NCBI GenBank assembly: GCA_958369755.1
Contig: CATXJC010000024.1
Span: forward strand, 1-30,066
Reading direction: 5' to 3'
From: an uncultured Prevotella sp.
GTDB lineage: Bacteria > Bacteroidota > Bacteroidia > Bacteroidales > Bacteroidaceae
Length of the DNA: 30,066 nucleotides
The notes below the pieces were generated by a model. The model made no database searches, was not told where the DNA came from, and saw nothing but the letters and a program-made list of their open reading frames with translations. How positions within the stretch are numbered: position 1 is the stretch's first letter; each line of letters opens with the position of its first letter. Of this stretch, positions 21,894 to 29,707 are shown piece by piece. Made by a program: the position numbers and the translations under genes.

Positions 21894-23033
21894 TTATCCG
21901 TTTGCGATATTTCCGAAGAAATCGAATGAGGCATCCCAATCCTTCCAGACTGGCTCTCTGCCCAATTCCTTCAATCTCGCATTGATTACCTTGGCGGTAC
22001 GCTCATCGCTTACGGTGAACTGCTCCAATGCCTGAGGATAGGTATGGTAACCGCCAGGATTTACCTTTGATTCTGCCGACATGGTGGTGACACCCAGTGT
22101 TGCCATGTTGTCACGGATGTAGGCAGGCTCACGGGTAGAGTAGGAGATATCTACATCGTGGTCGAAGATACGCATGGCGAAAGTTGCCTGGGCCAACTGC
22201 TTATCGGTCATGAAGCAGTTTGGCTGGAAACCTTCGTTCTGTGCAGGGCGCATACGAGGGAAGTTCACGCTGTACTTGGTCTTCCAGTAATGCTTCTGCA
22301 GGTAGCGCAGGTGATGAGCCATCATCACTACATCCGTGCGCCATTCCTTCTCCAAGCCGATGAGCACACCCATACCGATGGAATGAACGCCTGCCATACC
22401 CATGCGGTCGAAACCATCGCAGCGCCACTCAAACTTGCTCTTCATGCCACGTGGGTGGTAGAGCTTGTAGTGCTCGTGGTTGTAGGTCTCCTGGAAACAG
22501 ATGACACCGTTCATACCATGGTCGGCGAGGGTCTTGTAATCCTCAGTAGAGAGCGGCATCACCTCAATCTTCACGTTAGAGAAATACTTCTTGGCAATGT
22601 CGATGGCCTTGGCAAGATAAGGGGTACCAGCCTTTGCCGGGTTCTCGCCCGTTACGAGAAGGATGTTCTCGAATGGAGCCAACTGCTTGATGGCCTTGTA
22701 CTCGTTCTCAATCTGCTCTGGGGTGAGGATGGTGCGGGCCATCGGATTCTCACGATGGAAACCGCAATACACGCAGGAGTTGGAGCATGAATTGGTGATA
22801 TAGAGAGGGATGAACATCGACATGGTCTTGCCGAAACGCTCCTCGGTATATTTGCGGGAAAGACGCGCCATTACCTCCAGGTATGGCTCGGCTGCCGGTG
22901 AAATCAGCGCCATGAAGTCGTTCACATCGCAATGGTCCTTGGCGAGGGCACGGCGCACATCGTTATCGGTCATTCGAGCAATGCGCTCCGTGGTCTCCTC
23001 CCAACTGATATTCTTTAATTCGTCTGAAAACAT
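21894..23033 (-). CDS. thiH: 2-iminoacetate synthase (radical SAM)
   Basis: 379 residues. The radical-SAM cluster motif is C83-x3-C87-x2-C90 in SCSNSCVYCGF, with the ThiH-typical LLVTGENPAKAG (ribose/SAM side) and YNHEHYKLYHPRG. It splits tyrosine with SAM into p-cresol and dehydroglycine, which joins the thiazole ring made by ThiG. It is the last gene of the operon, starting 4 nt after the thiC stop, so translation is probably coupled. Using ThiH rather than glycine oxidase ThiO fits anaerobic life. Confidence 0.95.
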   Translation of the reverse strand: MFSDELKNISWEETTERIARMTDNDVRRALAKDHCDVNDFMALISPAAEPYLEVMARLSRKYTEERFGKTMSMFIPLYITNSCSNSCVYCGFHRENPMARTILTPEQIENEYKAIKQLAPFENILLVTGENPAKAGTPYLAKAIDIAKKYFSNVKIEVMPLSTEDYKTLADHGMNGVICFQETYNHEHYKLYHPRGMKSKFEWRCDGFDRMGMAGVHSIGMGVLIGLEKEWRTDVVMMAHHLRYLQKHYWKTKYSVNFPRMRPAQNEGFQPNCFMTDKQLAQATFAMRIFDHDVDISYSTREPAYIRDNMATLGVTTMSAESKVNPGGYHTYPQALEQFTVSDERTAKVINARLKELGREPVWKDWDASFDFFGNIANG

Positions 23034-23037
23034 TTTC

Positions 23038-24732
23038 TTACTTTTTAAACTTTCTCAAATCGTGTGTCAACTTGGCTGCGCAGAAGTTTGGACCACACAT
23101 GGTGCAGTACTCACCGTCTGTATGACCTGCCTCCTCGAAATACTTCAAGGCAAGCTCTGGGTCGAGAGAGAGGTGGAACTGGTCTCTCCAGCGGAACTCG
23201 AAACGTGCCTTGGAGAGGGCGTTGTCGCGGATGGTTGCACCTGGATGACCCTTTGCCAAATCGGCTGCATGAGCGGCAATCTTATAGGTTACCACACCTG
23301 TGCGCACATCTTCCTTGTTAGGCAAGGCGAGGTGCTCCTTTGGTGTTACATAGCAGAGCATGGCAGTGCCGAGCCATGCTATCTGGGCGCCACCGATAGC
23401 TGATGTGATGTGGTCGTAACCTGGAGCGATATCGGTAACCAATGGGCCGAGGGTGTAGAATGGTGCCTCGTGACAGTGGTCGAGCTGGCGCTCCATGTTC
23501 TCCTTGATCTTCTGCAATGGCACATGACCAGGACCCTCGATGAATGCCTGTACGTTCTTGTCCCAGGCACGGGTAACAAGCTCGCCCATGGTATCCAACT
23601 CGGCAAACTGGGCTGCATCGTTGGCATCGGCTATACAGCCTGGGCGCAGACCATCGCCCAAAGAGAGGGCTACGTCATATTGTGCCACGATGTCGCAGAT
23701 GTCGTCGAAGTGCTCATAGAGGAAGCTCTCCTGGTCGTGGTAGAGACACCACTTGCTCATGATACTACCGCCACGGCTCACGATACCGCAGAGACGGCTA
23801 TCGGCGAGATGCACGTTGTGGCGACGGATGCCGGCATGGATGGTGAAGTAGTCAACACCCTGCTCACACTGCTCGATGAGGGTATCACGGAATACCTCCC
23901 AGTTCAGATCCTCTACCTTGCCGTTTACCTTCTCCAAAGCCTGGTAGATAGGTACGGTTCCTACTGGTACAGGGCTGTTGCGTACAATCCATTCACGGGT
24001 CTCGTGGATATTGTCGCCGGTAGAGAGGTCCATCAAGGTATCGCCTCCCCACTTGCAAGACCATACAGCCTTATCCACCTCTTCCTCGATGCTGGAGGTA
24101 GTGGCAGAGTTACCGATGTTGGTATTGATCTTCACGAGGAAGTTGCGGCCGATGATCATCGGTTCGCTCTCCGGGTGGTTGATGTTGGCAGGAAGAACGG
24201 CACGTCCGCGTGCAATCTCATCACGCACATACTCAGGAGTGATATGGGTATCGATGCCCAACTCCTGGCAGTTCATGTTCTCGCGGATAGCCACGTACTC
24301 CATCTCTGGAGTTATGATGCCCGCCTTGGCGTAAGCCATCTGGGTGATGTGCTTGCCTGCCTGTGCACGGCGAGGCAACTGGATGTGCTCGAAGCGGAGG
24401 TGGTCGAGGCTATGGTCAGCAAGGCGCTGCTTGCCATACTCGCTGGTAACTTCCTTGAGCTGCTCGGTATCGTTGCGGTCGATAATCCACTGCTCGCGCA
24501 TTCTTGGCAAGCCTTTCTTCAAATCTACCTGATAGTTAGGGTCGCTGTAAGGACCGCTGGTATCGTAGATGTAAACCGGAGCGTTTGGCTCTGTATGAGG
24601 AATGCCGCGCTCATCCTTCACAACAGTAGGAGTGAGGTTTACCTTGGTCATTCCAACCTTGATCTGTGGGAAAAGTTTTCCCTGCATATACGCCTTTTCT
24701 CTCTGGGCGTAAGCTTTCTTATCGTTTGGCAT
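23038..24732 (-). CDS. thiC: Phosphomethylpyrimidine synthase (radical SAM)
   Basis: 564 residues, a normal length for the short bacterial form. Characteristic segments: MAYAKAGIITPEMEYVAIREN, INHPESEPMIIGRNFLVKINTNIGNS, GGDTLMDLSTGDNIHETREWI and EGPGHVP. The C-terminal cluster motif C543-x2-C546-x4-C551 (CTMCGPNFC) is intact. It converts aminoimidazole ribotide to the pyrimidine half of thiamin. The start lies 8 bp downstream of a GGTAAAAA tandem repeat in the gap to thiG. Confidence 0.97.
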   Translation of the reverse strand: MPNDKKAYAQREKAYMQGKLFPQIKVGMTKVNLTPTVVKDERGIPHTEPNAPVYIYDTSGPYSDPNYQVDLKKGLPRMREQWIIDRNDTEQLKEVTSEYGKQRLADHSLDHLRFEHIQLPRRAQAGKHITQMAYAKAGIITPEMEYVAIRENMNCQELGIDTHITPEYVRDEIARGRAVLPANINHPESEPMIIGRNFLVKINTNIGNSATTSSIEEEVDKAVWSCKWGGDTLMDLSTGDNIHETREWIVRNSPVPVGTVPIYQALEKVNGKVEDLNWEVFRDTLIEQCEQGVDYFTIHAGIRRHNVHLADSRLCGIVSRGGSIMSKWCLYHDQESFLYEHFDDICDIVAQYDVALSLGDGLRPGCIADANDAAQFAELDTMGELVTRAWDKNVQAFIEGPGHVPLQKIKENMERQLDHCHEAPFYTLGPLVTDIAPGYDHITSAIGGAQIAWLGTAMLCYVTPKEHLALPNKEDVRTGVVTYKIAAHAADLAKGHPGATIRDNALSKARFEFRWRDQFHLSLDPELALKYFEEAGHTDGEYCTMCGPNFCAAKLTHDLRKFKK

Positions 24733-24740
24733 AATTTTTT

Positions 24741-24776
24741 AAAGGTAAAAAGGTAAAAAGGTAAAAGGGTAAAAAG
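24741..24776. repeat. GGTAAAAA short tandem repeat upstream of thiC
   Basis: About four units of 8 bp (GGTAAAAA, one GGGTAAAAA variant) lie in the thiG-thiC gap. The same unit occurs at 4541-4608. On the transcribed strand it is pyrimidine-rich, so it does not supply a Shine-Dalgarno for thiC. Confidence 0.85.
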
Positions 24777-24832
24777 AGCGTTCTTGCTTCTTTGCCTTCA
24801 TCCTTCATGCCTTTTATTATCTATAATTATAA

Positions 24833-25606
24833 TTAGTCGTTGAGGAATGCGGTGAGAGGAGAACTTGCCTCAGCACAATCGCTGATGGCTCCGAGACCTG
24901 CCTCGTAAGCACGGCGACCGCATACTACTGCTTCCTTGAATGCCTTAGCCATCTCTACAGGATCACCGGCAACGGCGATGGCTGTGTTAACCAAGCAAGC
25001 GCTGGCACCCATCTCCATAGCCTCGGCAGCGTGGCTAGGTGCACCGATACCTGCATCTACTACAACTGGAACAGTAGCCTGCTCGATGATGATCTGCAGG
25101 AAGTCCTTCATTCTCAATCCCTTGTTGGTACCGATAGGTGCAGCAAGTGGCATCACGGTAGCAGCACCAGCCTCTTCGAGGTGCTTGCAGAGGGTTGGGT
25201 CTGCCTGGCAATATGGCAATACCACGAAACCGAGCTTTACCAGTTTCTCGGTAGCCTTCAGCGTCTCGATAGAGTCAGGAAGAAGATAGCGAGGGTCTGG
25301 GTGGATTTCGAGTTTGAGCCAGTTGGTTCCGAAAGCCTCGCGAGCCATCTGTGCAGCGAAGACAGCCTCCTCGGCGTTGCGCACGCCACTGGTGTTAGGA
25401 AGGAGCTGGATATTTGGATTCTGCACGATATGAGAGAGCAGGTCGTCCTGCTTGTCTTCGAGTTCGATACGTTTCATAGCAACAGTAACCATTTCTGTTT
25501 CTGATGCTTTGATGGCTTCAGCCATGAGGGCATTGTTGTTAAACTTTCCTGTACCCAAGAAGAGGCGGGAGTTAAACTCTCTGCCTGCGATTACTAATTT
25601 TTCCAT
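24833..25606 (-). CDS. thiG: Thiazole synthase
   Basis: 257 residues with FLGTGKF near the start and K98 in NWLKLEIHPD at the Schiff-base lysine position. The phosphate-binding loops VVDAGIGAPSHAAEAMEMGA and VNTAIAVAGDP are intact. It combines deoxyxylulose phosphate, dehydroglycine and ThiS-thiocarboxylate into the thiazole ring. It lies between thiS (87-bp gap) and thiC (100-bp gap). Confidence 0.97.
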   Translation of the reverse strand: MEKLVIAGREFNSRLFLGTGKFNNNALMAEAIKASETEMVTVAMKRIELEDKQDDLLSHIVQNPNIQLLPNTSGVRNAEEAVFAAQMAREAFGTNWLKLEIHPDPRYLLPDSIETLKATEKLVKLGFVVLPYCQADPTLCKHLEEAGAATVMPLAAPIGTNKGLRMKDFLQIIIEQATVPVVVDAGIGAPSHAAEAMEMGASACLVNTAIAVAGDPVEMAKAFKEAVVCGRRAYEAGLGAISDCAEASSPLTAFLND

Positions 25607-25693
25607 TGTTTTATTATAGAGTTGTTATTTTTGTTTTCATTTCTGTAGGAAAAGTACTTTTGGATGATTCTTTTCCGCAGTATTCTGGGACCG

Positions 25694-25891
25694 TTATCCT
25701 CCGCAGAACGCTTTTACGATAACGATGTCTGCTCCTTCGGCGATGATTGTGTTTTCCCATTCATCACGAGGCACCATTTCGTTACTGATAGCTACAGCAA
25801 CTCCTGTAGCTGGCAAATCGAGTTCCTGGGCTAACTCCCTGATGGTTTTAGCCTGTGTCTCGGTCTCTTTGTTGTTGATAGTTACTTTCAT
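25694..25891 (-). CDS. thiS: Sulfur carrier protein ThiS
   Basis: 65 residues of beta-grasp type ending in the required Gly-Gly (AFCGG); MKVTINNKETE at the start and VAVAISNEMVPRDEW in the middle are typical. The terminal glycine is thiocarboxylated and delivers sulfur to ThiG. First gene of the operon, 133 bp after the riboswitch. The adenylating partner ThiF is not encoded in the window. Confidence 0.96.
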   Translation of the reverse strand: MKVTINNKETETQAKTIRELAQELDLPATGVAVAISNEMVPRDEWENTIIAEGADIVIVKAFCGG

Positions 25892-26024
25892 ATTCTGTTC
25901 GTTTTATATGATGAATAATCCGTTTGTTTACGCTTTTTCTATCGCCCGAAAGCGATGATAAGATAATATGTAATCAAACACGGTGAACTTCCAGATGAAA
26001 GCCTTAAGAGAAAGAATAAAGCGC

Positions 26025-26106
26025 TATCAAATATCCCTGCGACAGCATTACCTGCATCAGGTTCAATGGGTATCATCTCAGCCGAATCTTTCAGCACCCC
26101 GTGATA
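26025..26106 (-). promoter_or_regulatory. TPP riboswitch (THI box)
   Basis: On the minus strand: P1 TGATA / TATCA (26102-26106 with 26025-26029), ACGGGGTGCT, then CTGAGATGATACCC (pyrimidine sensor), GAACCTGATGCAGGTAATGC (pyrophosphate sensor) and GCAGGGATA. All the conserved THI-box parts are present in order. Thiamin pyrophosphate binding should lower expression of thiSGCH. No clear intrinsic terminator with a T-tract lies between it and thiS, so control may be translational. Confidence 0.97.
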
Positions 26107-26114
26107 ATCGCTTG

Positions 26115-26122
26115 CAAAAGTA
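26115..26122 (-). promoter_or_regulatory. Putative -7 box of the thi operon
   Basis: The minus strand reads TACTTTTG (TAnnTTTG), just upstream of the riboswitch; the -33 candidate near 26141-26144 is only ATTG. Confidence 0.6.
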
Positions 26123-26194
26123 ATGATAATATCGGAAAAACAATAGAATTTCAAAAATATTTATGCTAAATTAACGCAGAATGTACCTTTCGCT

Positions 26195-26620
26195 TTACTG
26201 GTGTTTCTTTCTGCAATCCGGGCATTCGCCTTTGATGACAAAGGAAATAGAGTGGGGGTAAAAGCCTTCGGGCAGCTCGAAACTTGGAATATGGATATCC
26301 TCCATACAGAAGGAACGCTGGCAAGATTCGCAGTAGAAATGAATATGCCCGTCGTGATGATCGCAAGCTCCTTTTTCTTCGCAGAGTTCGTAGCAGAGTA
26401 CGCCTCGCCCATCTTCGAAGGCATGTACCACATCATGTTCCAGGAAGAGGGTAAGGGTACGGAAGATGCTCGACTTGTCCATCGAAACCATCTTTCGTTC
26501 CAGATTGCTCAGACTCTGCGGGTTCTGTTCGCCCATCAGGGTCTTCATTACGAGTATGCGGTTGGCGGTTGGTCGGATGCCTTTCGATTCCAGCCTGCTG
26601 ATCATATCTTGTGAATTCAT
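26195..26620 (-). CDS. Fur-family metalloregulator
   Basis: 141 residues: a winged-helix DNA-binding half (RLESKGIRPTANRILVMKTL, KSSIFRTLTLFLEHDVVHAF) and a dimerisation half with metal ligands HIHFYCESC (H92, H94, C97, C100) and CPDC (C133, C136), the structural zinc site of Fur/Zur/PerR. Whether it senses iron, zinc or peroxide cannot be settled. It is separated from the thi operon by a divergence-free gap of ~70 bp and faces the same way. An inverted repeat lies just upstream of its -7 box. Confidence 0.88.
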   Translation of the reverse strand: MNSQDMISRLESKGIRPTANRILVMKTLMGEQNPQSLSNLERKMVSMDKSSIFRTLTLFLEHDVVHAFEDGRGVLCYELCEEKGACDHHDGHIHFYCESCQRSFCMEDIHIPSFELPEGFYPHSISFVIKGECPDCRKKHQ

Positions 26621-26655
26621 CGTTTCTTCTTTTTAAAATTTTTACTAACCGGTTG

Positions 26656-26702
26656 CAAAGATACAAAAAAAGCGTGTAAGTATGGTAACTTACACGCTTT
26701 TT
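26656..26702 (-). promoter_or_regulatory. Fur-family gene -7 box next to a 15-bp inverted repeat
   Basis: The minus strand has -7 TATCTTTG at 26656-26663. Immediately upstream lies a perfect 15-bp inverted repeat (arms 26667-26681 and 26688-26702, 6-nt loop, centre GTAAGT..ACTTAC), where the -33 region should be. In the minus direction the repeat is followed by seven T, so it also has the form of an intrinsic terminator for transcripts coming from the small-ORF cluster. Confidence 0.7.
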
Positions 26703-26771
26703 CTTTATTTAAACGTAATTACTTTTTGCTTTCAATCTAGTTTATGCCGCAGCATGAAGGGATTGGAACCC

Positions 26772-26891
26772 TTATGCGCAAGCACAGCCACGGCTTCTGT
26801 TCAAAGCCTCACCATACATTTCCATTGCGGTCATGTAATTTGCAAGAATAGCCTTCAAGGCCTTCTTGATGTTTGCATACATTGTTTTCAT
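26772..26891 (-). CDS. Small protein, 39 residues, unknown function
   Basis: ATG at 26891 with a strong AAAAAAAGGATAAC Shine-Dalgarno upstream. Encodes MKTMYANIKKALKAILANY, then MTAMEMYGEALNRSRGCACA, ending at TAA 26772-26774. It is a basic amphipathic helix followed by a short tail with two cysteines. It lies between the Fur gene and the GYF-domain gene and is followed by the terminator-like repeat at 26667-26702. I do not recognise a family. The good RBS and unbroken codons favour a real gene. Confidence 0.6.
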   Translation of the reverse strand: MKTMYANIKKALKAILANYMTAMEMYGEALNRSRGCACA

Positions 26892-26907
26892 AATCGTTAT
26901 CCTTTTT

Positions 26908-26958
26908 TTAAAAATTAATACTCGGCATTCCTGCCATTTCCTTTTTTCTTTTGTTCAT
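26908..26958 (-). CDS. Very small ORF, 16 residues (doubtful)
   Basis: ATG 26958 reads MNKRKKEMAGMPSINF and stops 16 nt before the next small gene. A purine-rich AAAAAAGGAA lies inside it, ahead of an internal ATG, so translation may begin there to give 8 residues. It may simply be an untranslated spacer. Confidence 0.25.
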   Translation of the reverse strand: MNKRKKEMAGMPSINF

Positions 26959-26973
26959 GAACGGTGGTCAATT

Positions 26974-27063
26974 TTACTTGCCCATCTCCATGTTGTTGTT
27001 TACATTCACAGCCTTGGCAATCATTGCTGCCACAACTGTAAGAATCATTACTGTCGTCATCAT
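26974..27063 (-). CDS. Small membrane peptide, 29 residues, unknown function
   Basis: ATG at 27063 preceded by AAAGAAAGGAAACAAATT (good Shine-Dalgarno). Encodes MMTTVMILTVVAAMIAKAVN followed by VNNNMEMGK: one short hydrophobic helix plus a polar tail, resembling single-span small membrane proteins. A second ATG follows directly at 27060. It is upstream of the 39-residue gene on the same strand with an 82-bp gap, suggesting one transcript. Confidence 0.55.
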   Translation of the reverse strand: MMTTVMILTVVAAMIAKAVNVNNNMEMGK

Positions 27064-27098
27064 AATTTGTTTCCTTTCTTTCTTTGTGGAGCCTCCAT
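27060..27098 (-). CDS. Very small ORF, 12 residues (possible leader peptide)
   Basis: ATG 27098 has AGGAG (27105-27109) at ideal distance and encodes MEAPQRKKGNKL; its TGA overlaps the ATG of the 29-residue gene (ATGA). Such coupling suggests a leader peptide, but 12 codons can occur by chance. The ATG lies in a hairpin, GGAGCCTC/GAGG-CTCC, at 27088-27109, which could hide the RBS. Confidence 0.3.
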   Translation of the reverse strand: MEAPQRKKGNKL

Positions 27099-27151
27099 GT
27101 GAGGTCTCCTGTTTTACATTATCCTTATTACAATCTCACTGTTTTCTGGTG

Positions 27152-27159
27152 CAAAGGTA
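27152..27159 (-). promoter_or_regulatory. Putative -7 box of the small-ORF cluster
   Basis: The minus strand reads TACCTTTG about 54 bp before the first small ORF; a TTTG lies 25 bp upstream (27185-27188), longer than the usual spacing. Confidence 0.5.
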
Positions 27160-27220
27160 ATGCCTTTTTCTTGAATATCTGTCACAAAGACATGACAAAA
27201 TGATGAAAAAGGGGCTTTTT

Positions 27221-27278
27221 TTGATACACGTCAACTAAACAGCAATGGCGGCTTGATATACGTCAAGCCGCCATGCTG
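27221..27278. repeat. Two TTGATAyACGTCAA copies, one at the tip of a long hairpin
   Basis: TTGATACACGTCAA (27221-27234) and TTGATATACGTCAA (27253-27266) differ at one base and are 32 bp apart. The second forms the tip of a 16-bp stem with one bulge (CAGC-ATGGCGGCTTGA at 27240-27256 with its complement at 27263-27278). It lies 50 bp after the GYF-domain gene stop and may be its terminator, and could also be an operator for the small-ORF promoter. Confidence 0.6.
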
Positions 27279-27328
27279 TCATATTGAGAAATGTGTCATA
27301 TTTCTTATGTTTCTTCGGTTTTCTGATG

Positions 27329-28339
27329 CTAGATCAGTTCCAGAATCTTGTCGAGAATCTTTTCTACGGTTGAAGAATCGGTTGCTTCATCGAGTTTCTT
27401 GTTGATTTTCTCTTCCAGTTTCTTGCTTACCTTGTCGGCAGCCTGATCCATGGTCTGGTTTGCCTTGTCTTCCAGTTTCTTCTGAACGGAAGCGCCCAGT
27501 CCGTCTTCTTCTGAACCATCGCTGTTATTATCGCTTACCGAAGGGGATTCATCGGTTGATGAGCTGGTGGTTTCTTCTATCTGCAGATTGTCGGCACCTT
27601 CCAGCGCTTTCACCATATCATCAGCATTCATCGTGTAAACGCTGCCAAGAATTCCGAAGCTTACGGTGTGCTGCTTGCCATTAAACTCAACGGTTCCCTT
27701 AGAGCATACGATATAGTTGTGGTATTCGAAGAGCTGGTTCATCACTTCATCGATAGCGCTTCCTGCCATCATTTTGGCAATGGAACGGATGCTTTGGGTG
27801 AAGAAGTTGTTATCACTGGTTTCTGTAGCCTTGTCGATAGCCTTGGCTGCCTCAGTCTTTACCTTTTCTTTGTGGGCATCAGGTCCTGGATTGGTTATGG
27901 CGAAAACCAGGAAGAGAAGTACGATAAGACCTAAGATGATTTTCCAGAGGGTCTTGCTCGATTTTTTCTTTTCCGGTTCCTGTCTGTAGCCCTGGTTCAT
28001 GGCAGCGCCGTGCTGAAAGCCTTGCTGGTAAGCCTCCTGCTGTGCCTGCTGGAAACCCTGCTGGTTTGCAGCCTGAAAGTTTGCTGCTTCTGTCCCGTTG
28101 TTGCCGGCTGCATCTGCAGATGTTCCTTCTGCATTTTCTTTGTTGGCTGTATTAGCTTTGATTGCTTCTATAGTTTCTAGAACTGTCTTCAGTTCTGCTA
28201 TTTTCCAAGCAGGAGTCCAGTCTTTCATGCCCTGTGCCCAAACAAGGGTTTCGGGTGTGATAGCCTTCTGGACGAGTTGCTCCAGGCTGAATGGACCCGC
28301 TTGCTGTCCGTTATTCTCAATGATAAAATATTCCATCAT
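27329..28339 (-). CDS. GYF_2-domain membrane protein (DUF4339/DUF4359-like)
   Basis: 336 residues. Residues ~1-50 form a GYF_2 domain (YFIIENNGQQAGPFSLEQL, VWAQGMKDWTPAW), a fold that usually binds proline-rich peptides. A low-complexity Ala/Gln-rich linker follows (about 65-120; FQAANQQGFQQAQQEAYQQG). One TM helix (TLWKIILGLIVLLFLVFAI) precedes NPGPDAHKEKV, the start typical of DUF4359. The C-terminal part is Ser/Asp-rich, then helical and Lys/Asp/Glu-rich (KKLEEKINKKLDEA). The role is unknown. It follows the C11 peptidase with a 65-bp gap that shows no promoter, so they may share a transcript. Confidence 0.8.
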   Translation of the reverse strand: MMEYFIIENNGQQAGPFSLEQLVQKAITPETLVWAQGMKDWTPAWKIAELKTVLETIEAIKANTANKENAEGTSADAAGNNGTEAANFQAANQQGFQQAQQEAYQQGFQHGAAMNQGYRQEPEKKKSSKTLWKIILGLIVLLFLVFAITNPGPDAHKEKVKTEAAKAIDKATETSDNNFFTQSIRSIAKMMAGSAIDEVMNQLFEYHNYIVCSKGTVEFNGKQHTVSFGILGSVYTMNADDMVKALEGADNLQIEETTSSSTDESPSVSDNNSDGSEEDGLGASVQKKLEDKANQTMDQAADKVSKKLEEKINKKLDEATDSSTVEKILDKILELI

Positions 28340-28404
28340 GTATTCTTTTATATAATATTTTTCTTAAAAGCCAATAAGGAGTTTCTTTCACTCTTCATTG
28401 CTTA

Positions 28405-29700
28405 TTAGTGTGTAGCTTTCCACCAACCGGTTTTCTCTCTGCCCTTGATAGCTACGCTGTGCTGGCTAGGGTCGGAGATAGAAAGACCGCAATAGTTCTT
28501 CACCTTGAAGGTCTTGCCATAAAAACTCTTTAAGGCAGTATAGGCTTCATCCGTATGTTCTGCTGCCCTGACGGTGAGCTTTAATTGTGATGTGAACTGG
28601 TCTTTCAAATAGCCGCTAGGGTAGAGGCTGTCTACGTATACCGAGAGATCGTAGAAAAGGTTTGGCGAGAAACCATCCAGTGGCTGGATAGAGTCAAGTG
28701 GCACTGTCGAAGCTAATGTATACTTGCTGTTAATCTCCTTCATGATACTTGCCAGTTTGTCTATCTGTCGGCAGTCTATTGCAGCCATGTTGCAGTATGG
28801 AATATCGGAATTCCTATAGAAGTTGACGATGCCTGATACTGCGCTGGAATAGTTAGGGGCTGATGAGCAGAGATAACTCCATATCGTCTTGTATGGGATG
28901 CCTTCGCCCATCACTTCGCTACTTGAACTGATCAGAAAATTGGTTACATCTTTCAGCTCGTAAGCCGTCTCCACATTGCCCATGTAACAGGCATCAAAGA
29001 GGATGTATTGCATCTTGAGTCCGCTGAGCTTGATGCCTTCGACCAAGGTGGAAATATCGATGGCGTTGTCTGACAAACTGACACTTCCGAAGAAACGAGT
29101 GGCAGGTCTGTTTGGATCATTGCCAAATTGAATGCCACTGAAATGATCAGAAGTTGTTGTGGATACAATGGTATTTTTATCATTTCCCTTTTCGGTAGAA
29201 CCAGCCTTCGGTCTTGCCATATATGGATAGTTTACCCAATCGTTGGCGTATGTCCAGCCGCAACCATGTGCTCCGATAATCAGAGAATAGTTGAGGGCTT
29301 CTGCGTTTTGTCTTACATCGTTCAGTAAATCTGCAAATCCTTCTGCTGTACAATGACTGTTGCCTTCGTATTTCTTGATAGGAACACGTTTCACGGTTTT
29401 GGTTGCTGCATCATACTGAAGATCGTAGAGCGTACTTTCATTGTATTTTTCGGTGAAGAAAACTAATACTCTGGCATTGGTAAGGCCCTTTTTGTCTACG
29501 ATGCCAGCGCACATGCTATCTACATTGTTTTCCAGGAAATATTTCAGACCAGTAGAGCTGGTTCCACCCGTCCAAGGATAGAAGACGAAGATAGTCTGCT
29601 TATTGACGCTTTCTACATCAATAGCTTCATCGCCACAACTGGTGAAAGTTGCTGCTAGAGATAGCGTACATATAAATAAGGTGAAAAGCTTCTTGATCAT
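28405..29700 (-). CDS. Clostripain-family (C11) cysteine peptidase, lipoprotein
   Basis: 431 residues. The signal peptide ends in the lipobox FTSC (C22), so the protein is lipid-anchored, probably at the outer membrane. The caspase-like fold carries the catalytic pair H145 in GAHGCGW and C238 in FDACYMGN. Family motifs VFFTEKY, HCTAEGFADLL and DNAIDISTL are also visible. C11 enzymes cut after arginine or lysine and often self-activate at an internal Lys; the exact specificity is not visible. A GAATGTT palindrome lies just upstream of the start. Confidence 0.9.
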   Translation of the reverse strand: MIKKLFTLFICTLSLAATFTSCGDEAIDVESVNKQTIFVFYPWTGGTSSTGLKYFLENNVDSMCAGIVDKKGLTNARVLVFFTEKYNESTLYDLQYDAATKTVKRVPIKKYEGNSHCTAEGFADLLNDVRQNAEALNYSLIIGAHGCGWTYANDWVNYPYMARPKAGSTEKGNDKNTIVSTTTSDHFSGIQFGNDPNRPATRFFGSVSLSDNAIDISTLVEGIKLSGLKMQYILFDACYMGNVETAYELKDVTNFLISSSSEVMGEGIPYKTIWSYLCSSAPNYSSAVSGIVNFYRNSDIPYCNMAAIDCRQIDKLASIMKEINSKYTLASTVPLDSIQPLDGFSPNLFYDLSVYVDSLYPSGYLKDQFTSQLKLTVRAAEHTDEAYTALKSFYGKTFKVKNYCGLSISDPSQHSVAIKGREKTGWWKATH

Positions 29701-29707
29701 AATTAAA

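Noticed and set aside
23410..24756. 448-codon plus-strand open frame opposite thiC
   Set aside because: It lies entirely antisense to the well-supported thiC gene; long antisense frames arise from codon bias, and no family motif is seen.
25929..25957. Intrinsic terminator as expression platform of the TPP riboswitch
   Set aside because: A short ATCGC/GCGAT hairpin exists there, but in the transcribed direction it is followed by AGAAAAAGCG, not a U-tract.
26201..26614. 137-codon plus-strand open frame opposite the Fur-family gene
   Set aside because: The opposite strand encodes a complete Fur fold with all zinc ligands.
26741..27160. Plus-strand small frames of 69-78 codons in this gap
   Set aside because: They lack RBS and have skewed Phe/His/Cys composition; the minus strand has small ORFs with good Shine-Dalgarno sequences instead.
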